Assembly (NCBI GenBank): GCA_016223005.1
Contig: JACRPW010000006.1
Span: 1 to 38,492 of the forward strand
From: Deltaproteobacteria bacterium
Lineage (GTDB): Bacteria > Desulfobacterota > GWC2-55-46 > UBA9637 > GWC2-42-11
DNA length: 38,492 bases
Reading direction: 5' to 3'
The translations under genes and the position numbers were made by a program. Numbering within the stretch: the stretch's first letter is position 1; each line of letters starts with the position of its first letter. Of the stretch, positions 1-8,238 are shown piece by piece. Under the pieces are notes generated by a model. The model did not search any database and was not told the origin of the DNA. It saw nothing but the letters and a program-made list of their open reading frames with translations.

Positions 1-614
1 TCCTTGTGGCTGCCTATCCTATGGGAATGATGGTTTATACATGGTTTGTTTATAGAAAGAATCAGAAATGGGCAAAGATACTTGGACTTATCTCTATTGT
101 GCTTGCTGTCTGCACCCACTGGTATACAGGTGTGGTAATGCAGTTAAACCCCGGCAGAGACTTAAACCATACTGCTATGGCAGCCCTTATATTCCTGACA
201 GGCGCATTTGTATCAGGTGTTGGTTTTATGATTTTTATGCTCTACATGAGAAATCTTATAGTCCCTGAAGAAAAAAAATACGATATGGATTTAACAATAG
301 AGTTAGGAAGGCTTATGGGTTATGGAATTGCATTTGACTTCTTCCTTATATTCTCAGAATTCCTTCAGATGAGATACGGGACAGCAGAGGAGATATTAGT
401 TCTGGATAGAGTCCTCCTTGGAGTATTTATATGGCCATTTTTCTGGGGGCAGATTCTTATAGGCTTGGCAATACCCCTTATAATCGTCTTCTCACCATTA
501 GGCAAGAAGGCATGGGTAGTTGCCCTTATTGCTGGCTTCCTTACATTTGAAGGAACATGGGGCATGCGTGTGTGGTGGGTGTTGGGCGGGCAGTTTTTAC
601 AGAGTTTTTATTAA
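1..614 (+). CDS. NrfD/PsrC-like membrane subunit (5' partial)
   Basis: The gene enters from the left edge; the reading frame is already open at base 3, so the start is outside the window. The visible 200 or so residues are very hydrophobic and form about five membrane segments separated by short polar loops. Hydrophobic length, a Trp/His-containing loop (THWYTG, NPGRDLNHTAMAAL) and position directly before a molybdoenzyme fit the NrfD/polysulfide-reductase-C family, the quinone-reactive membrane anchor of CISM oxidoreductases. In such complexes it passes electrons between quinone and a periplasmic iron-sulfur subunit. No iron-sulfur subunit is visible here; if present it should lie upstream of the window. 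The gap of 99 bases to the molybdoenzyme holds a double hairpin repeat, so the two genes may not be equally expressed. Family call is good; substrate is unknown. Confidence 0.75.
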   Translation, partial: LVAAYPMGMMVYTWFVYRKNQKWAKILGLISIVLAVCTHWYTGVVMQLNPGRDLNHTAMAALIFLTGAFVSGVGFMIFMLYMRNLIVPEEKKYDMDLTIELGRLMGYGIAFDFFLIFSEFLQMRYGTAEEILVLDRVLLGVFIWPFFWGQILIGLAIPLIIVFSPLGKKAWVVALIAGFLTFEGTWGMRVWWVLGGQFLQSFY

Positions 615-626
615 CACAATGAAAAC

Positions 627-685
627 CTCAAACCTAAAGGTTTGAGTTACCACATATTATATTGTAACTCAAGGCTTTAGCCTTG
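627..685. repeat. Double-hairpin repeat with CTAAAG and CTTTAG cores
   Basis: Two adjacent perfect hairpins are seen: CTCAAACCT/AGGTTTGAG (627-646) and CAAGGCT/AGCCTTG (670-685). They are linked by a longer inverted pair, TGAGTTAC at 643-650 and GTAACTCA at 664-671. A related double hairpin with the same CTTTAG and CTAAAG cores lies at 303-347 of the 28 kb block (28303-28347), so this is a dispersed family rather than a simple terminator. There is no T-tract after it. It sits between the NrfD-like and molybdoenzyme genes. Confidence 0.7.
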
Positions 686-713
686 ATTGCACTATTCATG
701 GGAGGAGATATAG

Positions 714-3320
714 ATGTTAAGGATAAGCAGGAGAAACTTCATAAAGCTCGGTATGTCCACCACAGCAGCCCTTGCCTCCGGTGTTGGTTACAGTAAACTC
801 CTGATGGCAAAGGAGCTTGATTTAGGGGGGCGGAGTTATAATCACATTACTGCGGCAAAGGAGAGAATATCTGTCGGAACCACATGCTCTTTGTGCAGAT
901 ACTATACCTGCGGCGCTCTGGCATTTGTAGAGGAAGGCGCGGTTGTAGCCATGGGCGGCAACCCCATCCATCCATCATCAAGGGCAAGGCTCTGTCCTCT
1001 TGGTAATACCTCCCACCTCAAGATTCATGACCCGGACAGAATCCTCTTTCCATTAAAGAGGATGGGACCAAGGGGTTCTGGCAAGTGGAAGAGGATTACA
1101 TGGGATGATGCTTTAAATGAGGTGGCAGGCAAGGTCAGGGCTGCATTGGATAAAGGCAAACCAGAGGAGATATGCCTTAATTACGGCAGGGATGAGACAG
1201 ACGGGGCTATAAAGAGGTTTATACATACATTAGGTTCAAATTCCATCTTTAACACATCCTGTCACAACAAGAAGGTTGGTATGGAGTCCACATGGGGTGC
1301 TGAGATAGAAACACCTGATTTTGCAAAGACAAGGTATATAATAAACTTTGGGGCAAACATATTTGAGACAGCGTATCCACATGCCAGAAGGACTGCAGCC
1401 AGTATCAGGGAAAATGGAGCAAAGATTGTAACCTTTGACCCAAGATTGTCCAATACCGCTGGCAGGTCAGATGAGTGGTACCCCATCTTTCCCGGAACAG
1501 ATGGACTTGTTGCCCTTGCCATGTCAAATGTCATAATGCAGGAAGGGCTTGCTGATAAGGGCTTTATAGATACATGGACCAATTATCCATACGATGGGCT
1601 TAAAACATATCTTCAACAGTTCACACCTGAGATGGCAGAGGAAAAGAGCGGTGTTAGAGCAGATGTAATCAAAAGGGTTGCCATTGAGTTTGCAAAGGCA
1701 ATGCCCGGCACTGTATTCACCTTCAGGGGTGTAAGCGCCCATCTCTTTGGTGTGTATCAGGAAAGGGCATGCATGCTCCTTCCAATAATCACGGGTAATG
1801 TAGAGATAAAAGGCGGCTACTGTCTGCCAAGGACAATTAAACTCTCACAGCCCGCACCATCTCTATCTGCGGCAGTGTCCACCAATCCTGCATCTGCTGA
1901 ATACCCCTTGCCTGCGGCAGCATCAAGCCACCTTCTGCCTTTCTTTATAAAGGACGGCAGACAGAAGGCAGGTGTCTTGTTTAATTATATGAGTAACCCT
2001 GTGTATAGTTCCCCTGCTGCCAGTTACTGGAGGGATGTCCTAAAGGATGAAAAACTTGTCCCCTATACAGTAGATTTTAGTCCATTTATGAGCGAGACTG
2101 CGGAACTGGCAGATTTGATTCTTCCTGATGCAGTGTCGTTAGAAAGACATGGAATAGTAAGTGTTCCATCAACCCTATTTCCTACGCTTGATGTCAGGCA
2201 GCCTGCGGTAAAACCCATTGGTGAATCTATGGATACCCGGTTTGTTTTACAGAGGATTATCCAATCAATAGACCCTGATGACAAGAAGGGCTTTAAGAAA
2301 CAATGGGATTTCAAGGATGGAGAGGACTGGGTTAAGAAAAATCTTGAAGGCATTAACCTTGCTGACAAATACAAAGACCTGAAAGAGAAGGGGGTTTTGC
2401 CTGTATATGAAAGGCTTGACCCTAAAATAAGGGATATTGTTGATAAGGGTGGTAAACCTATAGAGGCAGAGTATGGAATTTATAAAAAGCCGTTGACTCA
2501 GGGGGAGATGGAAAAGGCAAAGGTAGATTTAAAAAAAGGTGCTGTTATAAAAGATGGCAAGACTATAGGCATTGTGGTCAATGGAGCGAAACTCAAGGGT
2601 TTTGAAACCCCGTCCAGAAAGATAGAGATATATAACAAGGGGTATGAGAAATATGGGTTTAACCCGCTTCCCACATGGGAGGATGTCCCTGCGCACAAGG
2701 GTTTAAAAGACGGTGAGATGGTTCTTGTTACATTCAAGTGGTGGTGTCATAACTCATCTGAGACAGCAAACACAAAATTCCTGTCCGAGACCATCCACTC
2801 TAATCCTGCATGGCTCAACAGAGAAACAGCAAAGAAGATGGGTATAAAGGACGGCAGTCTTATAAGGCTCACCACACCCGCAGGCTATATGATTACAAAG
2901 GTAAAAACCACAGAAGGCATACATCCAAAGGTAGTTGCAGTATCTACATCTGCCGGACACTCGGCACTAGGAAGGGTGGCAAGTATTAATCCTAAGGCCC
3001 ATAATGCAATGTGGTCTTCTGGCAAGGGGGATGAGGATATTAAGGAAAACCTCTGGTGGAAAGATAAAGGGGTTCATCCAAATGATATTATCCCTGTGTC
3101 TTTTGACCCGTTAGGCGGTTCACAGGCATGGTCTGACACAGTAGTTGCTGTCAGTCCTGCTAAAAAGGGTGATAAATATGGAGAGATAAAGGTTGATAAT
3201 GCTGTCCACCATGCCTTTTATAAGGAAACCATAAGGTGGACATACAAAGGCGACATTTATAAAAAGATGATTGAAGACAGGGAGAAGGCAAAGGCAGCAC
3301 CAAAGGAAGAGGAGGGATAG
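714..3320 (+). CDS. Tat-exported molybdopterin oxidoreductase, PsrA/PhsA/TtrA type
   Basis: This is a catalytic subunit of the DMSO reductase superfamily (868 residues). The N-terminus carries a twin-arginine signal (SRRNFIK, residues 5-11), so the folded enzyme is exported to the periplasm. Cysteines 58, 61, 66 and 94 form the [4Fe-4S] binding set; the spacing C-x2-C-x4-C is one residue longer than the usual C-x2-C-x3-C. A Cys-His pair at 183-184 (TSCHNK) is at the place expected for the molybdenum ligand and would make it a cysteine-ligated enzyme. The segment SDEWYPIFPGTDGL (about 262-275) and the C-terminal NPAWLNRETAKKMGIKDG are typical of the polysulfide/thiosulfate/tetrathionate/arsenate branch. 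A strong Shine-Dalgarno, GGAGGAG at 701-707, fixes the start. The next gene follows after 6 bases. The true electron acceptor or donor cannot be read from sequence alone. Confidence 0.9.
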   Translation: MLRISRRNFIKLGMSTTAALASGVGYSKLLMAKELDLGGRSYNHITAAKERISVGTTCSLCRYYTCGALAFVEEGAVVAMGGNPIHPSSRARLCPLGNTSHLKIHDPDRILFPLKRMGPRGSGKWKRITWDDALNEVAGKVRAALDKGKPEEICLNYGRDETDGAIKRFIHTLGSNSIFNTSCHNKKVGMESTWGAEIETPDFAKTRYIINFGANIFETAYPHARRTAASIRENGAKIVTFDPRLSNTAGRSDEWYPIFPGTDGLVALAMSNVIMQEGLADKGFIDTWTNYPYDGLKTYLQQFTPEMAEEKSGVRADVIKRVAIEFAKAMPGTVFTFRGVSAHLFGVYQERACMLLPIITGNVEIKGGYCLPRTIKLSQPAPSLSAAVSTNPASAEYPLPAAASSHLLPFFIKDGRQKAGVLFNYMSNPVYSSPAASYWRDVLKDEKLVPYTVDFSPFMSETAELADLILPDAVSLERHGIVSVPSTLFPTLDVRQPAVKPIGESMDTRFVLQRIIQSIDPDDKKGFKKQWDFKDGEDWVKKNLEGINLADKYKDLKEKGVLPVYERLDPKIRDIVDKGGKPIEAEYGIYKKPLTQGEMEKAKVDLKKGAVIKDGKTIGIVVNGAKLKGFETPSRKIEIYNKGYEKYGFNPLPTWEDVPAHKGLKDGEMVLVTFKWWCHNSSETANTKFLSETIHSNPAWLNRETAKKMGIKDGSLIRLTTPAGYMITKVKTTEGIHPKVVAVSTSAGHSALGRVASINPKAHNAMWSSGKGDEDIKENLWWKDKGVHPNDIIPVSFDPLGGSQAWSDTVVAVSPAKKGDKYGEIKVDNAVHHAFYKETIRWTYKGDIYKKMIEDREKAKAAPKEEEG

Positions 3321-3326
3321 AAAATC

Positions 3327-4022
3327 ATGGAAAGACAAGGCAGTGATAAGATTGATAAGATTATTGAGTTCATTAGCAAAAATAAAGTGTCCATTATCGG
3401 CGGCGGCATTGGAGCCGTTTTAATCCTCCTCATAGCGGTCATTTCCTTCCTTAATCATGGTTCTGTAAACAACCCCAATTTCTGTGCCTTATGCCATGAG
3501 ATAAAATATTCCTATGATGATTACAGACCATACCCCATTACAAAGGCAAACTCAGGGGTCAGGGTTGGATGTGCGGAGTGCCATCCAATGGTCTTTGCTG
3601 AGTATGAAAAGAGCAAGCACTTTAATGGCAGAAATGGTTTAAGACCGGGGTGCACAAGTTGTCATGAGCCGCACACAGTTGGTAAGTTCGCAAATTTTAT
3701 GTTTGTTACAGGTCCAATCTTTACATCTAAGCCCGGTTCAGGACCAGGCGGTGCATTCTGGAATATCGCAGCCCCTATGAATGACAAGGAAAGGTGGGAG
3801 GCTATCAGGCCAGGACTTGCCAAACGGGTAAGGGAAGGGTTTATGAAAAATGACAGCGCCCCTTGCAGAAACTGTCATAATACCGAGATATTGGTTCCAA
3901 AGAGGATTCGCGGCCAGAATGCGCATGAAAAGTTTAAATCCGGAGAAAAGACCTGTATAGAGTGCCACTATAATCTGGTTCATGCAGAAGTGGCATGGAA
4001 TGTTGATAAGAAGAAAAAATAA
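3327..4022 (+). CDS. Membrane-anchored pentaheme cytochrome c (NapC/NirT/NrfH-like)
   Basis: The protein has 231 residues, with one N-terminal membrane helix (about 21-43) and a periplasmic domain bearing five CxxCH heme sites: CALCH 53-57, CAECH 82-86, CTSCH 109-113, CRNCH 180-184 and CIECH 210-214. NapC/NrfH quinol dehydrogenases have an N-terminal anchor and usually four hemes, so this is a five-heme relative with a long heme-free gap (114-179). A likely role is electron transfer between the quinone pool or the NrfD-like subunit and the periplasmic partners. It starts 6 bases after the molybdoenzyme stop with a GGAGGG ribosome site, so the two are translationally linked. Confidence 0.88.
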   Translation: MERQGSDKIDKIIEFISKNKVSIIGGGIGAVLILLIAVISFLNHGSVNNPNFCALCHEIKYSYDDYRPYPITKANSGVRVGCAECHPMVFAEYEKSKHFNGRNGLRPGCTSCHEPHTVGKFANFMFVTGPIFTSKPGSGPGGAFWNIAAPMNDKERWEAIRPGLAKRVREGFMKNDSAPCRNCHNTEILVPKRIRGQNAHEKFKSGEKTCIECHYNLVHAEVAWNVDKKKK

Positions 4023-4035
4023 GACCTGTTTAGAT

Positions 4036-4061
4036 GGGGACAGATTTTATAATCCGTCCCC
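4036..4061. repeat. GGGGACAGATTT palindrome, copy 1
   Basis: An imperfect palindrome with arms GGGGACAGATT and AATCCGTCCCC lies just after the pentaheme gene. It is one of four copies in the window (others at 12553, 28201 and 28995). Here it provides an upstream ATG and in-frame codons ahead of the receiver-like gene, which makes that earlier start suspect. Confidence 0.75.
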
Positions 4062-4081
4062 GGTTTTTGGCGGGGCAAGGC

Positions 4082-4459
4082 ATGGTTGTCATACTCACTG
4101 ATGGGTCAGATAAATTAGAAGAAATTAGTAATTTCCTTTCAACCCATGGCTTAGAATTCCGCATAGTCCCTATTAAGGAGTTTAAAGAAGGGCTTAAAGG
4201 CAATGTTGAGTTTGTCATCTATGACACCTATAACTTCACTTATAAGGATGTGGAGAATATCAAAATAACAAAGGAGTTTAATATCCCGGTGCTTCTTATA
4301 ACTGCATATCCCGAGCAATGGGCTATAGAAACGATATCCAAACTGTGGAGATATGATTTTATAAAGGACTACCTTGTTAAGCCTGTAGATATTAAGAAAC
4401 TGGCGGCATATTTTCCAACTTGTAAGACAGGAGGTGATGCAGAGACCATAAGAATCTAG
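4082..4459 (+). CDS. Small receiver-like (CheY-fold) protein
   Basis: About 125 residues with the outline of a response-regulator receiver domain and nothing else. A beta strand ends in Asp 48 (VIYDTYNF), the candidate phosphorylation site. A strand ends in Thr 74 (LLITAYPE), and a Lys-Pro pair (DYLVKPVD, Lys 100) marks the last strand. The usual acidic pair after strand 1 is weak (ILTDGSD), so it may be a degenerate receiver. I chose ATG 4082 because the alternative ATG at 4034 begins next to a dispersed palindrome and adds residues that do not look native. It lies inside the respiratory cluster between two cytochrome genes, so it could tune expression or assembly of that system; that is inference. 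Confidence 0.65.
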   Translation: MVVILTDGSDKLEEISNFLSTHGLEFRIVPIKEFKEGLKGNVEFVIYDTYNFTYKDVENIKITKEFNIPVLLITAYPEQWAIETISKLWRYDFIKDYLVKPVDIKKLAAYFPTCKTGGDAETIRI

Positions 4460-4502
4460 TGAAACTATTAACAAAAACACTATTTAAAAGGAGGTATTTC
4501 AA

Positions 4503-5837
4503 ATGAAGAGATTTTTAAAGAGTCTTGTTTTTTGTTTCCCGATTACTATTGTTGCCCTTGTATTTCTTACTGCCGGCAGTCTTCAGGCAGGAGAGCCTGA
4601 CTGGGGTAAAATCCCTGAGAGGAAAATAACAGCCTTCAAACCCGGGCAGGCATCATGGGAGTTTGTAGTAGGTGCGGGGCATGGCACAGGCGCAAAGGCA
4701 GTCCAAAAGGGTGAGGAGAGGTGTCTTGACTGCCATAAAGGCGAAGAGGCAGAACTGGTAAAAAATATCCTTGGACCAAAGAAACTTGACCCGGAGCCAG
4801 TTAAAGGGCATACTACAAAGGAAGTGAGTTTAAAGGCTGCCTATGATAATGAAAATATCTATGTAAGACTTGAATGGGCATCCGCAGGCACAGGTATATT
4901 CCCCCAGGACATGTTTAGATACAATGGGAAGGAGTGGGAACTGATAGTGGGTGAGAGGCCCGGGACCCCTGTAGAGGACCTCACAGCAGAGGACAGGGTA
5001 AATATTATGTGGGATGACGGCAGTGTGCCCGGCTTTAAGAAATATGGCTGCTGGCTTACCTGTCATAATGACCTTGTGGACATGCCTAACGAGATAGGTG
5101 ATGAGATAAAGAACAAGAACCCATACTTTGTGAAGAAGAAAAAGAATATAAAGGAGATAACAAAATATCTCCTTCTCACTACAACAAAATCTGATGCGAC
5201 AGGTGGATGGATGAATATAAATGGCTCTGATGAGGAGTTAGACAAGTTAAAGAAAGAGGGCAAGTTCATTGACCTCTGGCACTGGAAGGCAGGGAGGAGT
5301 GGACCGCAGGGTTATGCACAGGACCAGCATATCTTTGTTGACCGTGCAAGTGATAAGGGTAAGGGACCATATACAGCGAACTGGGATAAGGAGAAGAAAC
5401 AGCCAAAGTTTATGTTTAATAAAGCAAAACTCGGCTATAATGGTTTTGAGTGGGGAGATGTAATCAAGATACAGACCCGTAAAAAGAATGTCCCTGCATA
5501 TCTCCTGACCACTGATACATCTGTCCCATTTGACCCCAATGCAGGATGGAAGAAAGGGGATACCCTCCCAGGGTTTACCAATGATATTCCATTAGAGGGT
5601 GGAGCGGACATAAAGGCAAAGGGTGTATGGAAGGACGGGAAGTGGACAGTTGTTATGACAAGGAAGTTAAATACAGGCGATGCACTTGGTGATAAGGTAT
5701 TAAAGGATGGCGGGGTCTATACAATAGGCACCTCTGTCCATGATGATTTTGTTGGTGGACGTTGGCATTATGTTTCATTCCCATTTGATATAGGATTGGG
5801 CGCAAAGGCAGACTATACAGCAACAAAGGTGCAATAA
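4503..5837 (+). CDS. Periplasmic cytochrome c with ethylbenzene-dehydrogenase-like heme domain
   Basis: The protein has 444 residues. A signal peptide spans about 1-29 (cleavage near LQAG). A c-type heme site CLDCH is at 74-78. The rest resembles the EB_dh (ethylbenzene dehydrogenase gamma-like) heme-binding beta-sandwich found in subunits and partners of DMSO-reductase-family enzymes: VSLKAAYDNENIYVRLEW and VNIMWDDGS near 107-174, and a C-terminal strand DDFVGGRWHYVSFP. A second possible heme site, CWLTCH at 183-188, has C-x3-CH spacing rather than C-x2-CH. A strong ribosome site, AGGAGGT at 4489-4495, precedes the ATG. Its place after the molybdoenzyme and pentaheme cytochrome and before a porin suggests a periplasmic electron carrier of the same chain. 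Direction of electron flow is unknown. Confidence 0.8.
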   Translation: MKRFLKSLVFCFPITIVALVFLTAGSLQAGEPDWGKIPERKITAFKPGQASWEFVVGAGHGTGAKAVQKGEERCLDCHKGEEAELVKNILGPKKLDPEPVKGHTTKEVSLKAAYDNENIYVRLEWASAGTGIFPQDMFRYNGKEWELIVGERPGTPVEDLTAEDRVNIMWDDGSVPGFKKYGCWLTCHNDLVDMPNEIGDEIKNKNPYFVKKKKNIKEITKYLLLTTTKSDATGGWMNINGSDEELDKLKKEGKFIDLWHWKAGRSGPQGYAQDQHIFVDRASDKGKGPYTANWDKEKKQPKFMFNKAKLGYNGFEWGDVIKIQTRKKNVPAYLLTTDTSVPFDPNAGWKKGDTLPGFTNDIPLEGGADIKAKGVWKDGKWTVVMTRKLNTGDALGDKVLKDGGVYTIGTSVHDDFVGGRWHYVSFPFDIGLGAKADYTATKVQ

Positions 5838-5855
5838 GAAGATTGCTGGTGTAGT

Positions 5856-5894
5856 TATTCCGGGGGAGATACCTCCATGGTCTCCCTCGGAATA
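5856..5894. other. Long stem-loop between cytochrome and porin genes
   Basis: TATTCCGGGGGAGA (5856-5869) pairs with TCTCCCTCGGAATA (5881-5894) with one G-T wobble, giving a 14-bp stem and an 11-base loop. No T-tract follows, so it is a poor intrinsic terminator. A role as an mRNA processing or stability element between the cytochrome and the porin is more likely. Confidence 0.6.
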
Positions 5895-7228
5895 TGCTAG
5901 TCGTGGGAGGAAAATCAAATGAATAAAGTTTTATTATTTCTTTTTGCAGTAGTTATATGGGCAGCATGGGTATCGTATTCTTATGCAGCACAGGCAAAGG
6001 TCAGCGGTTACTATGAGATAAAGGGATTTGCCTATGACAATGTTGACCTTAACAATGCAGTAGATGATGGTGTGTCAAACACAGGGCATGAATTCAGGCT
6101 GAATATTGATGTTGAAGAGGGTCCGCCAGAATTCCAGTGCATGGAACCGTGAGATGTTCCTTGTCTTTCCTTTAGGCAGCGCCAAACTCAAGGTAGGCAG
6201 GATGTGGGAAGGAGACCCATTTAAAGGGCTCATGTTTATAGATGTAAAGGATGCCCTAACTATTACCTATCCTGTAAATGCGATAAATCTGGTTGCCTCT
6301 ATTGTTAATATGGATGATGATGCCAATAAAAATGACAACTTCTTTTCACTGGTAGGAACTTATGCGCCTGAAGGCTCTGTATTTAGCGGTTCACTCGGCT
6401 TGTATCACCGTGTTACCAATGACAGTTCAACATCAGGAACTTATATAGAGGATAGACCCCAGTATCTTGCAGTCGCACTTGGTATTGCACAGGAGCCGTG
6501 GACATTAGGCATTACAGGTGCATTTATGTTTGGTGATAAGGATATAAATACAGGCGGCGTCAGCACATCCTATGATTACAAGGGATATGCCTTTGATATA
6601 AGGGCAGGGTATGATTTTGCAAAGATATCTAATATTCCTTTAACTGCAGAGGTTATCTTTGGGCTTGGCAGTGGTGATGACAATCCCAATGACAGGGATT
6701 TTGAATCCTTCCAAGGCATTTCACCCGGATATTTTCATGGTGCAATATTTAAGGATGTAGGCGACCCGAGGATTGGCGGCGCCCCTGAGGTATTAAACCA
6801 TGGAGGCATAGAGGCAAATGGGCTTGGCAATCAGAGGATGTTGGCTTTAAACCTCAAATATCAGGCAACAGATGATTTAAGTCTTGGGCTTTTTGGCGGT
6901 ATGTTTTGGCTGACAGAGGATAAGAATGTTAATCTGAATGCCACATCAGGAGGCGCTACCTATCTGAACAACCATATAGGGAATGAGGTTGCCCTTACTG
7001 CTGACTATTCTCTGGCAAAAAACTTGAACCTTCATCTGCAGGCAGCATGGTTTATGGGCGATAACGGAATGTATGATACTACTGCAACAACCACACCCGG
7101 TGATACGGCATCAGAGTATCTTGTAATGCTCGCGCTTGGGAGTTCTAAAAAAACCATAATTAGACTTCGTTTGCTTTGGTCAAATACTGCGTCAAATCTG
7201 TCTGTCCAAATACTCACATACTTAATAG

Positions 7229-7316
7229 GTCAGGCATCTTGCCTGACAAAGTCAGCCGAGACGGCTGACCTATTAGGAAGCCTGACCTATTGTCCCCTGA
7301 TAGAAACTTTCAGGGG
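7229..7316. repeat. Cluster of three hairpins after the porin remnant
   Basis: Three hairpins follow each other: GTCAGGCA/TGCCTGAC (7229-7247), GTCAGCCG/CGGCTGAC (7251-7269), and CCCCTGA/TCAGGGG (7294-7316). AATAGGTCAG before the first pair and CTGACCTATT after the second form an outer inverted pair, so the first two are one compound element. This stretch, 7150-7498, contains no credible gene; besides these repeats and the element at 7345 I see nothing else recognisable in it. Confidence 0.7.
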
Positions 7317-7344
7317 CAGGCTTTGGCTCAAATCTTGCGTTTGC

Positions 7345-7379
7345 ACCCGAAAAATAAAAACCAAATGCATTTTTCGGGT
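7345..7379. repeat. ACCCGAAAAAT hairpin element, copy 1
   Basis: Perfect 11-bp arms ACCCGAAAAAT (7345-7355) and ATTTTTCGGGT (7369-7379) enclose a 13-base loop, AAAAACCAAATGC. An inverted copy with nearly the same loop lies at 24082-24118, so both stem and loop are conserved between copies. Confidence 0.75.
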
Positions 7380-7498
7380 TAACCAATTAAAACAAATTAA
7401 AACACAAATTTGAAAGGGATTTAAAAAATAAGGAACTCTTGCAGCCCATCCCGATTTTATGATTGCAATTTGGCTGGTTCTGATTTATATGACTAACT

Positions 7499-8155
7499 GT
7501 GCATGACAGAGAAATCCACAAGGTTATAAAAATCCTAAAAAGCACTGTCAGAGAATTTTCATCCCCTGCTGTAACTCAAGTATCAAATAAAACGCATGAC
7601 CCGTTTAATGTTTTAATCTCCTGCATATTGAGTTTAAGGACAAAAGATAAGACAACCCTTGAGGCATCAAAAAGGCTTTTTAAACTTGCATCCACACCTC
7701 AAAGAATGCAATCCCTCCCTTTAAAAACTATTGAAAAGGCAATCTATCCTGTTGGTTTTTATCGTGTGAAGGCAGGAAATATCAAGGCGATATGCAATGA
7801 GTTGTGCAACAAATATGATTCAAAAGTCCCTGACACAATTGATGAACTTCTGAAATTAAAGGGCGTTGGCAGAAAAACTGCAAACCTTGTTGTTACATCG
7901 GGCTATGGAAAATATGGAATATGTGTTGATACGCATGTTCATAGAATCACAAACCGATGGGAATATGTAAAAACAAGGTCGCCGCATGAAACAGAGTTTG
8001 CCTTAAGAATAAAACTTCCCCAAAAATACTGGCTCATAATAAATGACCTGCTTGTCCAATTTGGGCAAAATATCTGCAAACCGATTTCTCCATTATGCAG
8101 TAAATGTAGATTGTCTGATTACTGCAATAAAGTAGGTGTTTTAAAAAATAGATAA
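7499..8155 (+). CDS. nth: Endonuclease III (DNA glycosylase/AP lyase)
   Basis: The protein has 218 residues, normal for Nth. It removes oxidised pyrimidines from DNA and cuts the abasic site by beta elimination. The helix-hairpin-helix LKGVGRKTANLVV (120-132) contains the catalytic Lys 126, and the catalytic Asp 144 lies in CVDTHVHR. The C-terminal [4Fe-4S] cluster is complete: Cys 193, 200, 203 and 209 with the canonical C-x6-C-x2-C-x5-C spacing. The start is a GTG with no clear Shine-Dalgarno; nearby alternatives are not better. It follows the repeat-filled gap and so begins a new transcription unit. Confidence 0.93.
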   Translation: MHDREIHKVIKILKSTVREFSSPAVTQVSNKTHDPFNVLISCILSLRTKDKTTLEASKRLFKLASTPQRMQSLPLKTIEKAIYPVGFYRVKAGNIKAICNELCNKYDSKVPDTIDELLKLKGVGRKTANLVVTSGYGKYGICVDTHVHRITNRWEYVKTRSPHETEFALRIKLPQKYWLIINDLLVQFGQNICKPISPLCSKCRLSDYCNKVGVLKNR

Positions 8156-8238
8156 AAATACCTTGAATAAAAACAGATTGTTATGCTATCTTGGTTAAAA
8201 CCCATTGTGCTTCTCTGCAATGGATGGAGGTTATGTTT

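Larger units (their letters stand above)
5919..7413 (+). pseudogene. Broken outer-membrane beta-barrel porin
   Basis: A signal peptide (about 1-23, ending SYAAQA) and barrel-like alternating strands begin in the frame of ATG 5919, which stops at 6152. Barrel sequence resumes one base out of phase (SAWNREMF, GRMWEGDPFKGLMFID) and continues to about 7140 (SEYLVMLALG). The shift falls at about 6110-6130. The sequence jumps from an N-terminal strand straight to a later one, so a deletion that removed a hairpin is at least as likely as a single-base error. The C-terminus is also abnormal: after 7150 the frame runs through palindromic repeats and never reaches an aromatic-ended final strand. A GGAGG site at 5906-5910 precedes the start. 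Intact relatives would be porins serving the neighbouring cytochromes; this copy looks inactive unless the assembly is wrong. Confidence 0.72.

Noticed and set aside
4034-4081. Earlier start for the receiver-like protein
   Set aside because: The added codons lie in a dispersed palindrome and do not resemble a receiver N-terminus.
5856-5894. Intrinsic terminator after the EB_dh cytochrome
   Set aside because: The stem is strong but no T-tract follows, so I list it only as a stem-loop.
7150-7498. Insertion sequence remnant after the porin
   Set aside because: No transposase fragment or paired terminal repeat can be recognised; only short palindromes are seen.
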